From: RGIG6374 sp045600965
GTDB lineage: Bacteria; Bacteroidota; Bacteroidia; Bacteroidales; UBA932
Assembly (NCBI GenBank): GCA_045600965.1
Contig: JAZRYW010000028.1
Location: 1-41,725, forward strand
Length of the DNA: 41,725 nucleotides
Reading direction: 5' to 3'
Shown: positions 1-8,362 of the stretch, piece by piece
Layout: each line of letters opens with the position of its first letter
Numbering within the stretch: the stretch's first letter is position 1
Position numbers and translations under genes: made by a program
Notes under the pieces: generated by a model
Database searches by the model: none
The model's input: the letters and a program-made list of their open reading frames with translations, nothing else
Told to the model about the DNA's origin: nothing

Positions 1-100
<100 letters not shown>

Positions 101-106
101 ATTTTC

Positions 107-140
107 AGAGGTCGACCAGAAATGGCCGACCTCTTTTTTT
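107..140 (+). terminator. Rho-independent terminator of the rRNA operon
   Basis: AGAGGTCG (107-114) pairs with CGACCTCT (127-134), and the inner CC/GG pairs (116-117 with 124-125) extend the stem across one mismatch. A run of T follows from 134 to 140. It sits directly after the 5S gene and ends only 16 bases before the next start codon. Confidence 0.88.
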
Positions 141-156
141 AAAAGGATATTTCACG

Positions 157-3006
157 ATGATACTGCACACGGACAGCCTCCATAGGATAGCATATGCCAC
201 GGATGCGAGTGCATACAGGGAACTGCCGTATGGAGTTGCCTGTCCCGAGAATCCGGAGGATATACTCATACTGATGGATCAAGCCCGGAAACGCTCGCTC
301 TGTCTGATACCGAGGGCAGGAGGGACATCGATAGCGGGTCAGGTGGTGGGCTCCGGACTTGTCGTGGACGTAAGCCGCCATCTGAATTCCATATTGGAGA
401 TTGATGCCGACCGGCGCTGGGCAAGGGTTGAACCGGGTGTCGTACGTGACGAACTGAACCTGGCATTGAAGCCCCTTGGAGTGTTCTTCAGCCCGGAGAC
501 GTCCACTTCATCGCGCTGCTGCATCGGAGGAATGGTCGGCAACAACTCCTGCGGCACGCACTCTCTCGTATATGGCTCCACAAGACATCACCTGCTTGGC
601 CTGAAAGGCTATCTTTCTGACGGAACGTTCTTCGATACGGAGAAACTGGACGCTGACCCCACCTGCCGGCCTGAGGGCATACTGGGGGCCATAATCAGTC
701 AGATGCGCCGTTGGCAGACAGACCGTGAGGCGCGCCTGTCGATAGAACGAAATTTCCCGGACAGTACACTGCGCCGCCGGAGTTGCGGATATGCCATTGA
801 TGAGGCTCTGGAGGCTATGGACCGGGACCTTCCCGGTACGGCTATGTGCCGCCTGATTGCCGGTAGCGAGGGTACTCTCTGTTTCATCACTGAAATCAAG
901 CTTTCCCTTGATCCGCTTCCACCGGAACCTTCTATGGTGCTGTGCGCACACTGCGCGTCATTGTCCGATGCGTTTGACGCAAACCTTGTTGCCCTTGCCC
1001 ACCAGCCGTCCGCGGTTGAGCTGATGGACGGCAGGATACTTCAGCTGAGCAGGACGGTCCCCGCCGCGATGAAGAACAGATTCTTCGTCCAGGGAGATCC
1101 GGCAGCCCTTATCATAGCGGAATTCAACGGCCCCCGAATGGAGGCCTCGGCCGACGCCATGGAGGCGGAACTGGCCGCTTCGAAACTTGCCACAACCTGC
1201 ACCCGCGTATATGGCGCCGATGTTTCGAGGGTGTGGGCGCTTCGCAAGGCCGGACTCGGAGTCCTCTCTTCTGTAAGCAGCGGCGCCAAGCCGATAGGCG
1301 TGATAGAAGATACGGCTGTATCTCCGCAGAGGCTGAAGGAGTACGCCGCCGATATGGGGAGGATGCTCGATTCCCTCAATCTGGATTGCGTCTATTACGG
1401 ACACATATCGACGGGAGAACTCCATCTCCGGCCCGTGATCGACATAAAGACGGCCCGAGGCAGGGCATTGTTCCGGGAGGTGGCCGAAAAGACGGCGCAG
1501 ATAGTTCGCAAGTACCACGGCAGCCTGAGTGGAGAACACGGTGACGGCCGCCTGAGAGGGGAGTTCATACCCTTGATGTATGGACCGCTGTGCTATGGCC
1601 TGATGCGTGACTTGAAGGCCTGCTGGGATCCTGAAGGCATCTTCAATGCAGGGAAGATAATCGACACTCCTCCGATGGATGACTGCCTGCGCTATGACGA
1701 GGGCCAGAAATACAATGTTCCCGACAACGTCTCCAACAGGGAACTGCTGTGCTCGATAGAGAGGTGCAATGGCAGCGGCGACTGCCGCAAGTCACAGTTG
1801 ATGGGAGGGACGATGTGCCCTTCCTGGAAAGTCTCACACGATGAACTTATGACCACCCGGGCCCGTGCCAACGTGCTGCGGGAATGTCTCACGCGCGGGG
1901 ACGGATTCTCCTCCGCAGAGGCGCTTCAGGTGCTTGACTCCTGCCTTGCCTGCAAGGGCTGCCGTTCGGAATGCCCTTCCAATGTGGATATGACTGCAAT
2001 ACGGTCTGAAGTCCTCGACAGGATACATAAGGAAAAAGGCATACCGTTGCGCAGTTTTCTGGTATCGCATCTTTCCGCCGTCGAGCATATGGGCCGCGTT
2101 GTCCGCCCTCTTTATAATTTCGTCGCTTCCCGGAGGCTTTCCGCCGCGCTGGTGTGCAGGGCGGTGGGCTTTGCGCCCGAAAGACGCATTCCCACGCTGA
2201 GCCGTGGCTCGATGGCTTCAAGGGTAAAGGCCCTTCAGAAGGATATGCCGTCAGAAAAAGCATCCAAAGGCACGGTTCTTCTGTACGCCGATGAGTTTAC
2301 AGACCTTCAGGAGTCTGAACTTGGTGAGAAATTCGCGGCTCTTCTGATACGCCTTGGATACAGGGTGGAGGTCCCCCGCTGTGTGGAAAGCGGCAGGGCT
2401 GCCATATCAAAGGGCTGCCTCGGCACTGCCGTAAAGCGTGCGGAGCATAATGTGGCCCTCCTTGCTGACAAGGTTGGGGAAGCCGCTCCCCTGGTGGGGA
2501 TAGAACCCTCCTGCATACTCACCTTCCGTGATGAATATCCGCGCCTTTTGTCCGCTCCGCTGCAGAAGAAGGCAGAGAAGATGGCCTCCAACTGCCTTCT
2601 TTATGATGAATTCATTATGAGGGAGGTCGAAGCCGGCCGCATCGGTGAAAGTGATTTCCGCTCTGACGAGGTGGAGATATGGCTCCACGGACATTGCCAT
2701 CAGAAGGCTCTTGTAGGTGTGGAGAAGACAGCCTCCGCACTGCGCCTGTTGCCCGGTGCCAGGGTCAATGTGATCGATTCGGGGTGCTGCGGTATGGCGG
2801 GCGCCTTCGGCTATGAGAAGGAACACTACCGTACTTCCCTCGCCATCGGCGAACTTATGCTCTTCCCGACTGTAAGGAAGGTGACCTGTGGCTCGTCACC
2901 GGCGCTCATAGCAGCCCCCGGCACTTCCTGCAGGACACAGATTTTCGACGGAACCGGTGTCAGGGCATACCATCCCATAGAGATACTTTACCGGTGGCTC
3001 AAGTAA
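157..3006 (+). CDS. FAD-binding and Fe-S-binding D-2-hydroxyacid dehydrogenase, YdiJ/GlcD type (949 aa)
   Basis: Predicted to oxidise a D-2-hydroxyacid (D-lactate, D-2-hydroxyglutarate or glycolate) with FAD and pass electrons through Fe-S clusters. The N-terminal half is an FAD_binding_4/GlcD domain with PRAGGTSIAGQ and the GGMVGNNSCGTHS loop, followed by the FAD-oxidase C domain ending in SGEHGDGRLRGEF. The C-terminal half has a ferredoxin-like part with Cys near residue 537 and C596-x2-C599-x2-C602-x3-C606, then paired CCG-type motifs (EPSC...RDE, HGHCHQKA near 844, DSGCCGMAG). Length and order match E. coli YdiJ (about 1018 aa). The ATG at 157 follows AAAAGGA at 141-147; the frame is open back to 52, but that stretch overlaps the 5S gene. 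It converges on miaB with a 19-base overlap. The substrate cannot be read from sequence. Confidence 0.9.
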   Translation: MILHTDSLHRIAYATDASAYRELPYGVACPENPEDILILMDQARKRSLCLIPRAGGTSIAGQVVGSGLVVDVSRHLNSILEIDADRRWARVEPGVVRDELNLALKPLGVFFSPETSTSSRCCIGGMVGNNSCGTHSLVYGSTRHHLLGLKGYLSDGTFFDTEKLDADPTCRPEGILGAIISQMRRWQTDREARLSIERNFPDSTLRRRSCGYAIDEALEAMDRDLPGTAMCRLIAGSEGTLCFITEIKLSLDPLPPEPSMVLCAHCASLSDAFDANLVALAHQPSAVELMDGRILQLSRTVPAAMKNRFFVQGDPAALIIAEFNGPRMEASADAMEAELAASKLATTCTRVYGADVSRVWALRKAGLGVLSSVSSGAKPIGVIEDTAVSPQRLKEYAADMGRMLDSLNLDCVYYGHISTGELHLRPVIDIKTARGRALFREVAEKTAQIVRKYHGSLSGEHGDGRLRGEFIPLMYGPLCYGLMRDLKACWDPEGIFNAGKIIDTPPMDDCLRYDEGQKYNVPDNVSNRELLCSIERCNGSGDCRKSQLMGGTMCPSWKVSHDELMTTRARANVLRECLTRGDGFSSAEALQVLDSCLACKGCRSECPSNVDMTAIRSEVLDRIHKEKGIPLRSFLVSHLSAVEHMGRVVRPLYNFVASRRLSAALVCRAVGFAPERRIPTLSRGSMASRVKALQKDMPSEKASKGTVLLYADEFTDLQESELGEKFAALLIRLGYRVEVPRCVESGRAAISKGCLGTAVKRAEHNVALLADKVGEAAPLVGIEPSCILTFRDEYPRLLSAPLQKKAEKMASNCLLYDEFIMREVEAGRIGESDFRSDEVEIWLHGHCHQKALVGVEKTASALRLLPGARVNVIDSGCCGMAGAFGYEKEHYRTSLAIGELMLFPTVRKVTCGSSPALIAAPGTSCRTQIFDGTGVRAYHPIEILYRWLK

Positions 3007-4346
3007 GCATTCCCGGCCTGAACAATCCTGCCGATCAGCGTGGCGGAAGAGCAACTTACCGCTTCCACCGTAACGTGATCACCGGCCTTGATCTCACGCC
3101 CGTCTTCCGGCTTGTCGAACACGAACATCTTGTTCTGTGAATTCCGGCCGGTGAGTTGGGCGTCCGATCTTTTGGAGCAGCCTTCGACAAGGATATCGAA
3201 GGACTTGCCGAGGTCTCTCCTGTTGCTTTCGAGCGAAAGGCGGTTCTGAAGAGCTATTATCCGGTTCAGCCTCTCTATCTTGAGTTCGTGGGGAACATCA
3301 TCCTCAAACTGGCGGGCGCTTCTGGTCCCCGGGCGTTCAGAATATGCGAAGAGGAAGGATGAGTCGAATCCGACTTCCTCGAACAGGCTCATCGTCTGCT
3401 CGAAATCCTCAGGAGTTTCTCCGCAGAATCCCACAATGACATCGGTAGAGATGGCGCAGTCGGGTATTATCTCGCGGATACGGGCAATCCTTTCCATATA
3501 GCGGGCCCTGTCATAGTGCCGGTTCATACGCTTGAGCACGCTGTCGCTGCCTGACTGCACCGGCAGATGGATATGCCTGCAGATGTTTGGGTGGCGGGCC
3601 ATCGCAAGGAGCACATCGTCGCTGATGTCATTGGGATAGGATGTTGAGAACCTGACCCTGAGGCCTTCGGACACCTCACTGACCATCTCCAGCAGGCGGG
3701 CGAACGTCACGACGGTGCCGTCTGCGTCGGACCAGTTGTATGAGTCCACGTTCTGCCCCAGAAGGCAGACCTCCCTGTATCCCGATCTGAAGAGGTCTCC
3801 GGCCTCCGCCACTATGGTTCGGGCGTCACGGCTGCGTTCACGGCCTCTGGTGAACGGGACAACGCAGTATGAACAGATATTGTCGCATCCCCTCATTATG
3901 GAGATGAAGGCCGAAACGCCATTGCGGTCAGTCCTTACGGGCTTGATGTCGGCATAGGTCTCCTCGTGCGACAGCAGGACGTCCATCTGTTTTGTCCCTT
4001 TTCGGGCTGCGGCTATCAGAGCGGGAAGGGCCCGGTATGAGTCCGGACCGGCAACTATGTCGACTGTGGGATGCTCCAGCAGTTTCTCCTTCAGCCTTTC
4101 GGCCATACATCCCAGAACTCCGACCACGATTCCTGCCCGACGCCTCTTCTCCTGACGGAAGATGTCAAGTCTGCCTATGATCCGCTGCTCGGCGTTGTCA
4201 CGGATTGCGCAGGTGTTAACCAGAATCACATCAGCCTGTGATATGTCATCGCATTGTTCATATCCTTCTTTCCGAAGTATGGCAAGAACCACTTCGGAAT
4301 CCGCCACGTTCATCTGGCATCCGTATGTCTCTATGAATAAATTCAT
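2988..4346 (-). CDS. miaB: tRNA-2-methylthio-N6-isopentenyladenosine synthase MiaB (452 aa)
   Basis: A radical-SAM methylthiotransferase that adds a methylthio group to i6A37 of tRNAs reading UNN codons. The N-terminal UPF0004 domain has the three cluster ligands Cys10 (ETYGCQMN), Cys46 (VNTCAIRD) and Cys80 (VLGCMAE). The radical-SAM triad is C154-x3-C158-x2-C161 in MRGCDNICSYCVVPFTRGRERSR, and this signature favours MiaB over RimO or MtaB. A TRAM domain closes the protein. The start at 4346 gives MNLFIETYGCQMN, the usual family N-terminus; an upstream in-frame ATG at 4382 would add 12 unlike residues and lie upstream of the predicted promoter. The 3' end overlaps the dehydrogenase gene by 19 bases on the opposite strand. 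Confidence 0.96.
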   Translation of the reverse strand: MNLFIETYGCQMNVADSEVVLAILRKEGYEQCDDISQADVILVNTCAIRDNAEQRIIGRLDIFRQEKRRRAGIVVGVLGCMAERLKEKLLEHPTVDIVAGPDSYRALPALIAAARKGTKQMDVLLSHEETYADIKPVRTDRNGVSAFISIMRGCDNICSYCVVPFTRGRERSRDARTIVAEAGDLFRSGYREVCLLGQNVDSYNWSDADGTVVTFARLLEMVSEVSEGLRVRFSTSYPNDISDDVLLAMARHPNICRHIHLPVQSGSDSVLKRMNRHYDRARYMERIARIREIIPDCAISTDVIVGFCGETPEDFEQTMSLFEEVGFDSSFLFAYSERPGTRSARQFEDDVPHELKIERLNRIIALQNRLSLESNRRDLGKSFDILVEGCSKRSDAQLTGRNSQNKMFVFDKPEDGREIKAGDHVTVEAVSCSSATLIGRIVQAGNAYLSHR

Positions 4347-4368
4347 AATCTGCTGTCGTATTGTGCCC

Positions 4369-4376
4369 CAAAGATA
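4369..4376 (-). promoter_or_regulatory. -7 element of the miaB promoter
   Basis: Read on the minus strand this is TATCTTTG, an exact match to the Bacteroidetes -7 consensus TAnnTTTG, lying 22 bases before the miaB start. No TTTG is present at the expected -33 spacing, so the call rests on the -7 box and its position. Confidence 0.45.
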
Positions 4377-4397
4377 CCGCAATAGTGGGAAAATTCC

Positions 4398-4405
4398 TAT
4401 ATTTG
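4398..4405 (+). promoter_or_regulatory. -7 element for the LEA/SPOR/rpoN operon
   Basis: TATATTTG matches TAnnTTTG exactly and lies 17 bases before the ATG at 4423. There is no good -33 TTTG. It is back to back with the miaB -7 box, so the 76-base gap seems to hold two divergent promoters. Confidence 0.5.
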
Positions 4406-4422
4406 TAGTTCAAAGCAGAGTT

Positions 4423-4908
4423 ATGGGACAGAAAATATCCAAATATATGCGTCCGTTCGCGCTTGCCTTCCTCCTGCTTTTTGCCGCAGGTTGCCAGAAG
4501 TACCAGGATGTCAAGGTGTCAGGTGTGAAATCCACCAATCTCAATGTAGAAAGTTTCAGTGAGATGAGGGTCGATGCAGTGCTTGAAGTGGAAAATCCGT
4601 CGCATACCCCGATAGATTTGAAGGATGTCACGGGAACAGTACGCAAGTCGGATGCGCCTTTCGCAGAATTTGTGCTTGTCGAGCCTGTCACTATCCCTTC
4701 CGGAGGCACCTGCGAAGTTCCTGTTTCCATACGGTTCAGGCTGAGCGACGGCAAGACGCTGCTCCGTATCAGCCTTAATCTGCTGAGCCTTTCAGCAAAG
4801 GACTTCACAGTGGATGCGCAATTGCAACTCAAGGCGGGGATGTTCAGTAAGACCTTGGAATTCAAGGATCTGAATGCGGAAGAACTGATGTCTATTATGA
4901 AAAAGTGA
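4423..4908 (+). CDS. LEA type 2 / WHy-domain lipoprotein (161 aa)
   Basis: A small predicted lipoprotein: basic N-terminus, hydrophobic ALAFLLLFAAG and a lipobox Cys at residue 22 (AAGCQ). The mature part resembles the LEA14/WHy immunoglobulin-like beta fold, with the characteristic alternation VDAVLEVENPSHTPIDLKDV, a middle VPSG-type turn (TIPSGGTCEVPVSIRF) and a second FTVDAQLQLKAG strand pair. The biochemical role of bacterial WHy proteins is poorly defined; in plants they are linked to desiccation protection. It is the first gene of a tight operon (5-base gap to the SPOR gene). The frame is open far upstream, but only the ATG at 4423 gives a signal peptide and follows a promoter-like box. 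Confidence 0.75.
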   Translation: MGQKISKYMRPFALAFLLLFAAGCQKYQDVKVSGVKSTNLNVESFSEMRVDAVLEVENPSHTPIDLKDVTGTVRKSDAPFAEFVLVEPVTIPSGGTCEVPVSIRFRLSDGKTLLRISLNLLSLSAKDFTVDAQLQLKAGMFSKTLEFKDLNAEELMSIMKK

Positions 4909-4913
4909 CACGT

Positions 4914-5465
4914 ATGATCAAATATCTGGCAAAGTTTCCGGCAATAGTCGCCCTGTGGATTCTCCCCCTCACCTCCCTGTCCGCACAGGACTATGGGAAA
5001 GTTTCCGCTGTGCCTGCGGGAAAGACCATCGAGGTTACCGACCAGGGTGACACCATCTTCATCCTGCCTCCCGCTGTGGACTCCTCACTGGTTGGCCGTG
5101 ACATAGTGAATATGATTGCCACCGGTGCGGCGGGCGATGTATCGCTCCGTCAGAGTCCTGCCATAGAGACGGCTTTGCGCAACCATATCGGCCGCAACGG
5201 CTCAAGGCATACCACGGGATACAGGATACGCATCTATTTCGACAACAGCCAGAAGTCGCGCAGCGCATCTTCATCAGTTGCAGCAAGTTTCGCAGCCCAG
5301 TTCCCCGGCATACGTGTCTATCGTGTGTATGAGAATCCTTATTTCAAGGTCACTGTAGGTGACTTCCGTACAAAGACCGATGCCCTGCGATTCAGAAGGC
5401 GCATAGAGGGTATGTACCCGTCTTCGTTCATTGTAAAGGAAACCATAAATTATCCTGAACTCTAA
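4914..5465 (+). CDS. Secreted SPOR-domain protein (183 aa)
   Basis: A signal peptide (MIKYLAKFPAIVALWILPLTSLSAQ) is followed by about 75 residues of unassigned sequence and a C-terminal SPOR-like domain from about residue 100 (GYRIRIYFDNSQ ... ASFAAQFPGIRVYRVYENPYFKVTVGDFRTKTDA). SPOR domains bind denuded septal peptidoglycan, so a periplasmic wall-associated role is expected. The ATG at 4914 is preferred; a GTG at 4905 in the same frame overlaps the previous stop and would add three residues. The stop overlaps the rpoN start by one base (TAATG), implying translational coupling. Confidence 0.85.
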   Translation: MIKYLAKFPAIVALWILPLTSLSAQDYGKVSAVPAGKTIEVTDQGDTIFILPPAVDSSLVGRDIVNMIATGAAGDVSLRQSPAIETALRNHIGRNGSRHTTGYRIRIYFDNSQKSRSASSSVAASFAAQFPGIRVYRVYENPYFKVTVGDFRTKTDALRFRRRIEGMYPSSFIVKETINYPEL

Positions 5466-6874
5466 TGGCCGACAGCAAGTCCATACGCCTGATACAGACA
5501 CAGAAGCTCCAACAGAAGCTGTCTCCTCTCCAGATACAGACCATAAAGATGCTGGAGATTCCGACTGTGGAGCTGCAGAGCCGGATAGAGCGGGAACTTG
5601 AGGAGAACCCTATGCTCGAGGAGGTTGAACCTGAAGAACAGCTTTCGGAAGATTCCCCCAAGCAGGTGTCCGTCAATTCTGACGATCCGCCGGCTTACCG
5701 TATGTATGTGAACAACCGTGGCCGTGATGAGCGGCCGGAGTACAACACCTTCTCCGTGAAGGAATCGTTCCAGCAGAGCCTTGAGCGTCAGTTGGGCTAT
5801 TGTGAGCTTGACCAGAGGCAGCGCCAGATAGCGATGTTCATCGTCGGTATGCTTTCGTCCGACGGATATTTGCGTGACAGCCTCGAAACGCTCGCGGACA
5901 AGATTTCATTCCGTCTCTATATAGAAACGGATGAAAACGAACTGGAAGGGCTGCTCAAGGTCATACAGACCCTCGAGCCTGTCGGGATTGGCGCCCGCAG
6001 CCTGGAAGAGTGCCTTCTGATACAGCTGCGGTCCAAGACGCCCACTCCTGAAAGGAATGTTGCGGTCAGGATTCTTGAAGAATGTTTTGAGGAACTTGCA
6101 AAGAAGCACTACTCCAGGATAATGTCCGATCTTGAAATAGACGAGCATACCCTGAAATCCGCTCTGACGGAGATAGTCAAGTTGAATCCGCACCCGGGTG
6201 GACAGATAGATGATTCTTATGACGATCAGGCCCAGCAGGTTGTGCCTGATTTCGTGATTGACAACAACGACGGGGAACTGTCATTGTCCCTCCCCCGCTT
6301 CAATGTCCCCGAACTCCGCATAAATCAGCGTTATGCCGATATGATACGCTCCGAGGTAAAGGGCTCGTCAGGCGAGAAGGAGGCCAACCAGTTCGTCAAG
6401 GACCGTGTTGACCGCGCGAAATGGTTCATAGAAGCGATAAAGCAGCGCCACAACACACTCCGCAATACGATGCAGGCCATTCTGGATTTCCAGCATCAGT
6501 TCTTTCTGGATGGAGACGAGACCAAACTCCGGCCTATGGTCCTGAAGGATATTGCCGCCGTGACCGGTCTCGACATCTCTACAGTCTCCAGGGTTGTCAG
6601 TTCAAAATACGTCCAGACGCAGTTCGGGATATTCCCCTTGAAATACTTCTTCTCCGAAGGCCTTGAGAATGAAGATGGCGTGGAGGTCTCCACCAGGGAG
6701 ATCAAGAAGGTCCTTTCGGAGAGCATAGCCGATGAAGACAAGCGCAATCCCCTGACCGATGAGAAACTTGTGGCCCTGCTTGCCGAAAAGGGGTATGTCG
6801 TCGCCCGCCGCACCGTAGCCAAGTACAGGGAGCAGCTGGGGATTCCCATAGCCCGGATGCGCCGTTCTCTTTGA
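5465..6874 (+). CDS. rpoN: RNA polymerase sigma-54 factor RpoN (469 aa)
   Basis: Sigma-54 directs polymerase to -24/-12 promoters that need an AAA+ activator. The N-terminal activator-interacting region is glutamine- and leucine-rich (LIQTQKLQQKLSPLQIQTIKMLE), followed by an acidic stretch at about 50-70, the core-binding domain (about 100-270) and a helix-turn-helix near 360-380 (AVTGLDISTVSRVVSSKYVQT). The signature RpoN box ARRTVAKYRE lies at about 447-456. Length is normal. No sigma-54 activator gene lies in the window. It is the third gene of the LEA-SPOR-rpoN-plug operon. Confidence 0.97.
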   Translation: MADSKSIRLIQTQKLQQKLSPLQIQTIKMLEIPTVELQSRIERELEENPMLEEVEPEEQLSEDSPKQVSVNSDDPPAYRMYVNNRGRDERPEYNTFSVKESFQQSLERQLGYCELDQRQRQIAMFIVGMLSSDGYLRDSLETLADKISFRLYIETDENELEGLLKVIQTLEPVGIGARSLEECLLIQLRSKTPTPERNVAVRILEECFEELAKKHYSRIMSDLEIDEHTLKSALTEIVKLNPHPGGQIDDSYDDQAQQVVPDFVIDNNDGELSLSLPRFNVPELRINQRYADMIRSEVKGSSGEKEANQFVKDRVDRAKWFIEAIKQRHNTLRNTMQAILDFQHQFFLDGDETKLRPMVLKDIAAVTGLDISTVSRVVSSKYVQTQFGIFPLKYFFSEGLENEDGVEVSTREIKKVLSESIADEDKRNPLTDEKLVALLAEKGYVVARRTVAKYREQLGIPIARMRRSL

Positions 6875-6900
6875 TTCATCATTCCTTAACCGTCAATCAT

Positions 6901-7338
6901 ATGAAGAAGTTTCTGTTTTTTGTTTCCACAATAGTAATGGTATGCGCCTGCGGGCCCTCCTCCTACAAATACAAGTCAGACAATGTCAATGTCGGCTACA
7001 GCGAGGTCGCCACTGACGACAACAACTTCTCCGTAAGCAAGCGCAAGATCGACAGGCAGAGCACCACCTATTCCAATATGCTCGAATATCTGCGCGGGCG
7101 CATTCCCGGTGTGGTAGTGAATTCAAACAACACCATCACCATACGTGGCGTAGGCACCAACAGCGGTGACACTTCCCCTCTGATTCTCGTGGAAGGCGTT
7201 CAGATGAACGAGGAGGGCCTTCTCTCCCTCGATCCCAATAATGTGGACTCCGTGGAAGTCCTCAAGGACGGTTCATCTTCCATATATGGCGTACAGGGCG
7301 CCAACGGTGTCATAATTATCACATTAAAGAAACAATAG
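6901..7338 (+). CDS. Lone TonB-plug-domain lipoprotein (145 aa)
   Basis: The predicted lipoprotein has MKKFLFFVSTIVMVCAC at the N-terminus, with Cys17 as the likely lipidated residue. The rest is essentially one TonB-dependent receptor plug domain: a short stretch resembling SusC-type plugs (LRGRIPGVVVNSNNTITIRG), then LILVEGVQM, LDPNNVDSVEVLKDGSSSIYGVQGANGVIIITLK. There is no barrel and no TonB box, and the reading frame closes naturally. Such barrel-less plug proteins occur in Bacteroidota, but their job is unclear. The start at 6901 restores the signal peptide; an upstream in-frame ATG at 6871 overlaps rpoN. It is the last gene of the rpoN operon, 26 bases behind rpoN, and converges on radC. 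Confidence 0.8.
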   Translation: MKKFLFFVSTIVMVCACGPSSYKYKSDNVNVGYSEVATDDNNFSVSKRKIDRQSTTYSNMLEYLRGRIPGVVVNSNNTITIRGVGTNSGDTSPLILVEGVQMNEEGLLSLDPNNVDSVEVLKDGSSSIYGVQGANGVIIITLKKQ

Positions 7339-7342
7339 GGCG

Positions 7343-8020
7343 CTACGGCTCCCTGCTCTGCTCATCTGCAAAACTGTAATACTTCCTTCCCGCGATTATC
7401 AGATGGTCAACAAGACAGATGTCGAGGGTAGCGGCGGCATCCCTCAGAGCCTTTGTCTGGGAGAGGTCGGCCTGCCCGGGCTCTGCTGATCCGGAAGGGT
7501 GGTTATGTATAAGGATGATGGAGGAGGCCAGATGCTCCAGAGCCTTCTTGAGAATCATCTTTATGTCGATGGTGGTCGAATGTACGCCGCCTATGCTCAT
7601 CCTTTCGGTGGCGACGAGACGGTTCGCGCGGTTGAGAAGCATAATCCAGCATTCCTCATAGGCCAGGGATCTGAGCCGTGGCGCTATTATGGCCACAGCA
7701 TCGGCGGAACTGCCAATTACTGGCATACCTGTGAAAGGCGCCGAGCAGAACCTTCCGAAAAGGGTGAACAGCGCGCTGAGGCGTGACATCCTGTTCCTTG
7801 TCATCCCTCTGACAGATGCAAGGACGTCGGGATTTGTGCTTGAAAGGGTCAGAAGCGAGCCGCCTGCCGCGGAAAGCAGGTCACTGGCAGTGTCTATGAC
7901 CTTCTGACTTCCATTTGAAAGGATAACTGACAGGAGTTCGGCATCCGAAAGGGAATCCGCTCCGCACAATGCCAACTTCTCGTACAGCCCCAAGGCTGTG
8001 TTCTCTTCAGATTGCTTCAT
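7343..8020 (-). CDS. radC: RadC-family JAB/MPN protein (225 aa)
   Basis: The N-terminal helix-hairpin-helix-like UPF0758 region (SLSDAELLSVILSNGSQ) is followed by the JAB1/MPN metal-binding motif with H172-x-H174 and D185 (HNHPSGSAEPGQAD) and an upstream glutamate-bearing strand. The molecular function of RadC is still unsettled; early claims of a role in DNA repair were not upheld. The start at 8020 (MKQSEENTALG) is chosen because the upstream in-frame ATG at 8065 reads through the rpsT terminator. The gene converges on the plug lipoprotein with a 4-base gap. Confidence 0.93.
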   Translation of the reverse strand: MKQSEENTALGLYEKLALCGADSLSDAELLSVILSNGSQKVIDTASDLLSAAGGSLLTLSSTNPDVLASVRGMTRNRMSRLSALFTLFGRFCSAPFTGMPVIGSSADAVAIIAPRLRSLAYEECWIMLLNRANRLVATERMSIGGVHSTTIDIKMILKKALEHLASSIILIHNHPSGSAEPGQADLSQTKALRDAAATLDICLVDHLIIAGRKYYSFADEQSREP

Positions 8021-8031
8021 ATACAACAAAT

Positions 8032-8061
8032 AAAAAACTTCCCCAAAAGTGGGGAAGTTTT
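8032..8061 (-). terminator. Rho-independent terminator after rpsT
   Basis: An 11-bp perfect stem, AAAACTTCCCC (8034-8044) against GGGGAAGTTTT (8051-8061), closes a 6-base loop. Read on the minus strand, GC pairs are followed by a T run ending at 8032. It lies 28 bases downstream of the rpsT stop and 13 bases upstream of the radC start. Confidence 0.9.
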
Positions 8062-8089
8062 CCATTCGTTATGTGTCTTGAACTACAAA

Positions 8090-8344
8090 TTATGCGAGTT
8101 TGTTGATATGGACTGCGAGTCCGCTCTTGAGGTTGGCAGCCTTGTTCTTGTGGATTACATTGATCTTCGCGAGTTTGTCGATCATAGAGTAAACCTTCGG
8201 AGCTGCAGCTTCTGCAGCGGCTTTGTCTGTTGTGTTGCGGAGCGCCTTGATGGCGTTTCTTGTTGTCTTTGCATAATACTTGTTATGCACTCTGCGTGTC
8301 TCGTTCTGACGATTACGCTTGTCTGCTGATGCGTGATTTGCCAT
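8090..8344 (-). CDS. rpsT: 30S ribosomal protein S20 (84 aa)
   Basis: S20 binds 16S rRNA early in small-subunit assembly. The protein is short, basic and helical, with the family opening MANHASADKRNRQNETRR and the closing pattern IHKNKAANLKSGLAVHINKLA. Length is normal. It lies 18 bases downstream of tRNA-Glu on the same strand and just before a strong terminator, so it is very probably made from the tRNA promoter as one tRNA-mRNA precursor that RNase P and 3'-end nucleases must separate. Confidence 0.98.
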   Translation of the reverse strand: MANHASADKRNRQNETRRVHNKYYAKTTRNAIKALRNTTDKAAAEAAAPKVYSMIDKLAKINVIHKNKAANLKSGLAVHINKLA

Positions 8345-8362
8345 TGTTCTCTTTTTATTTCG

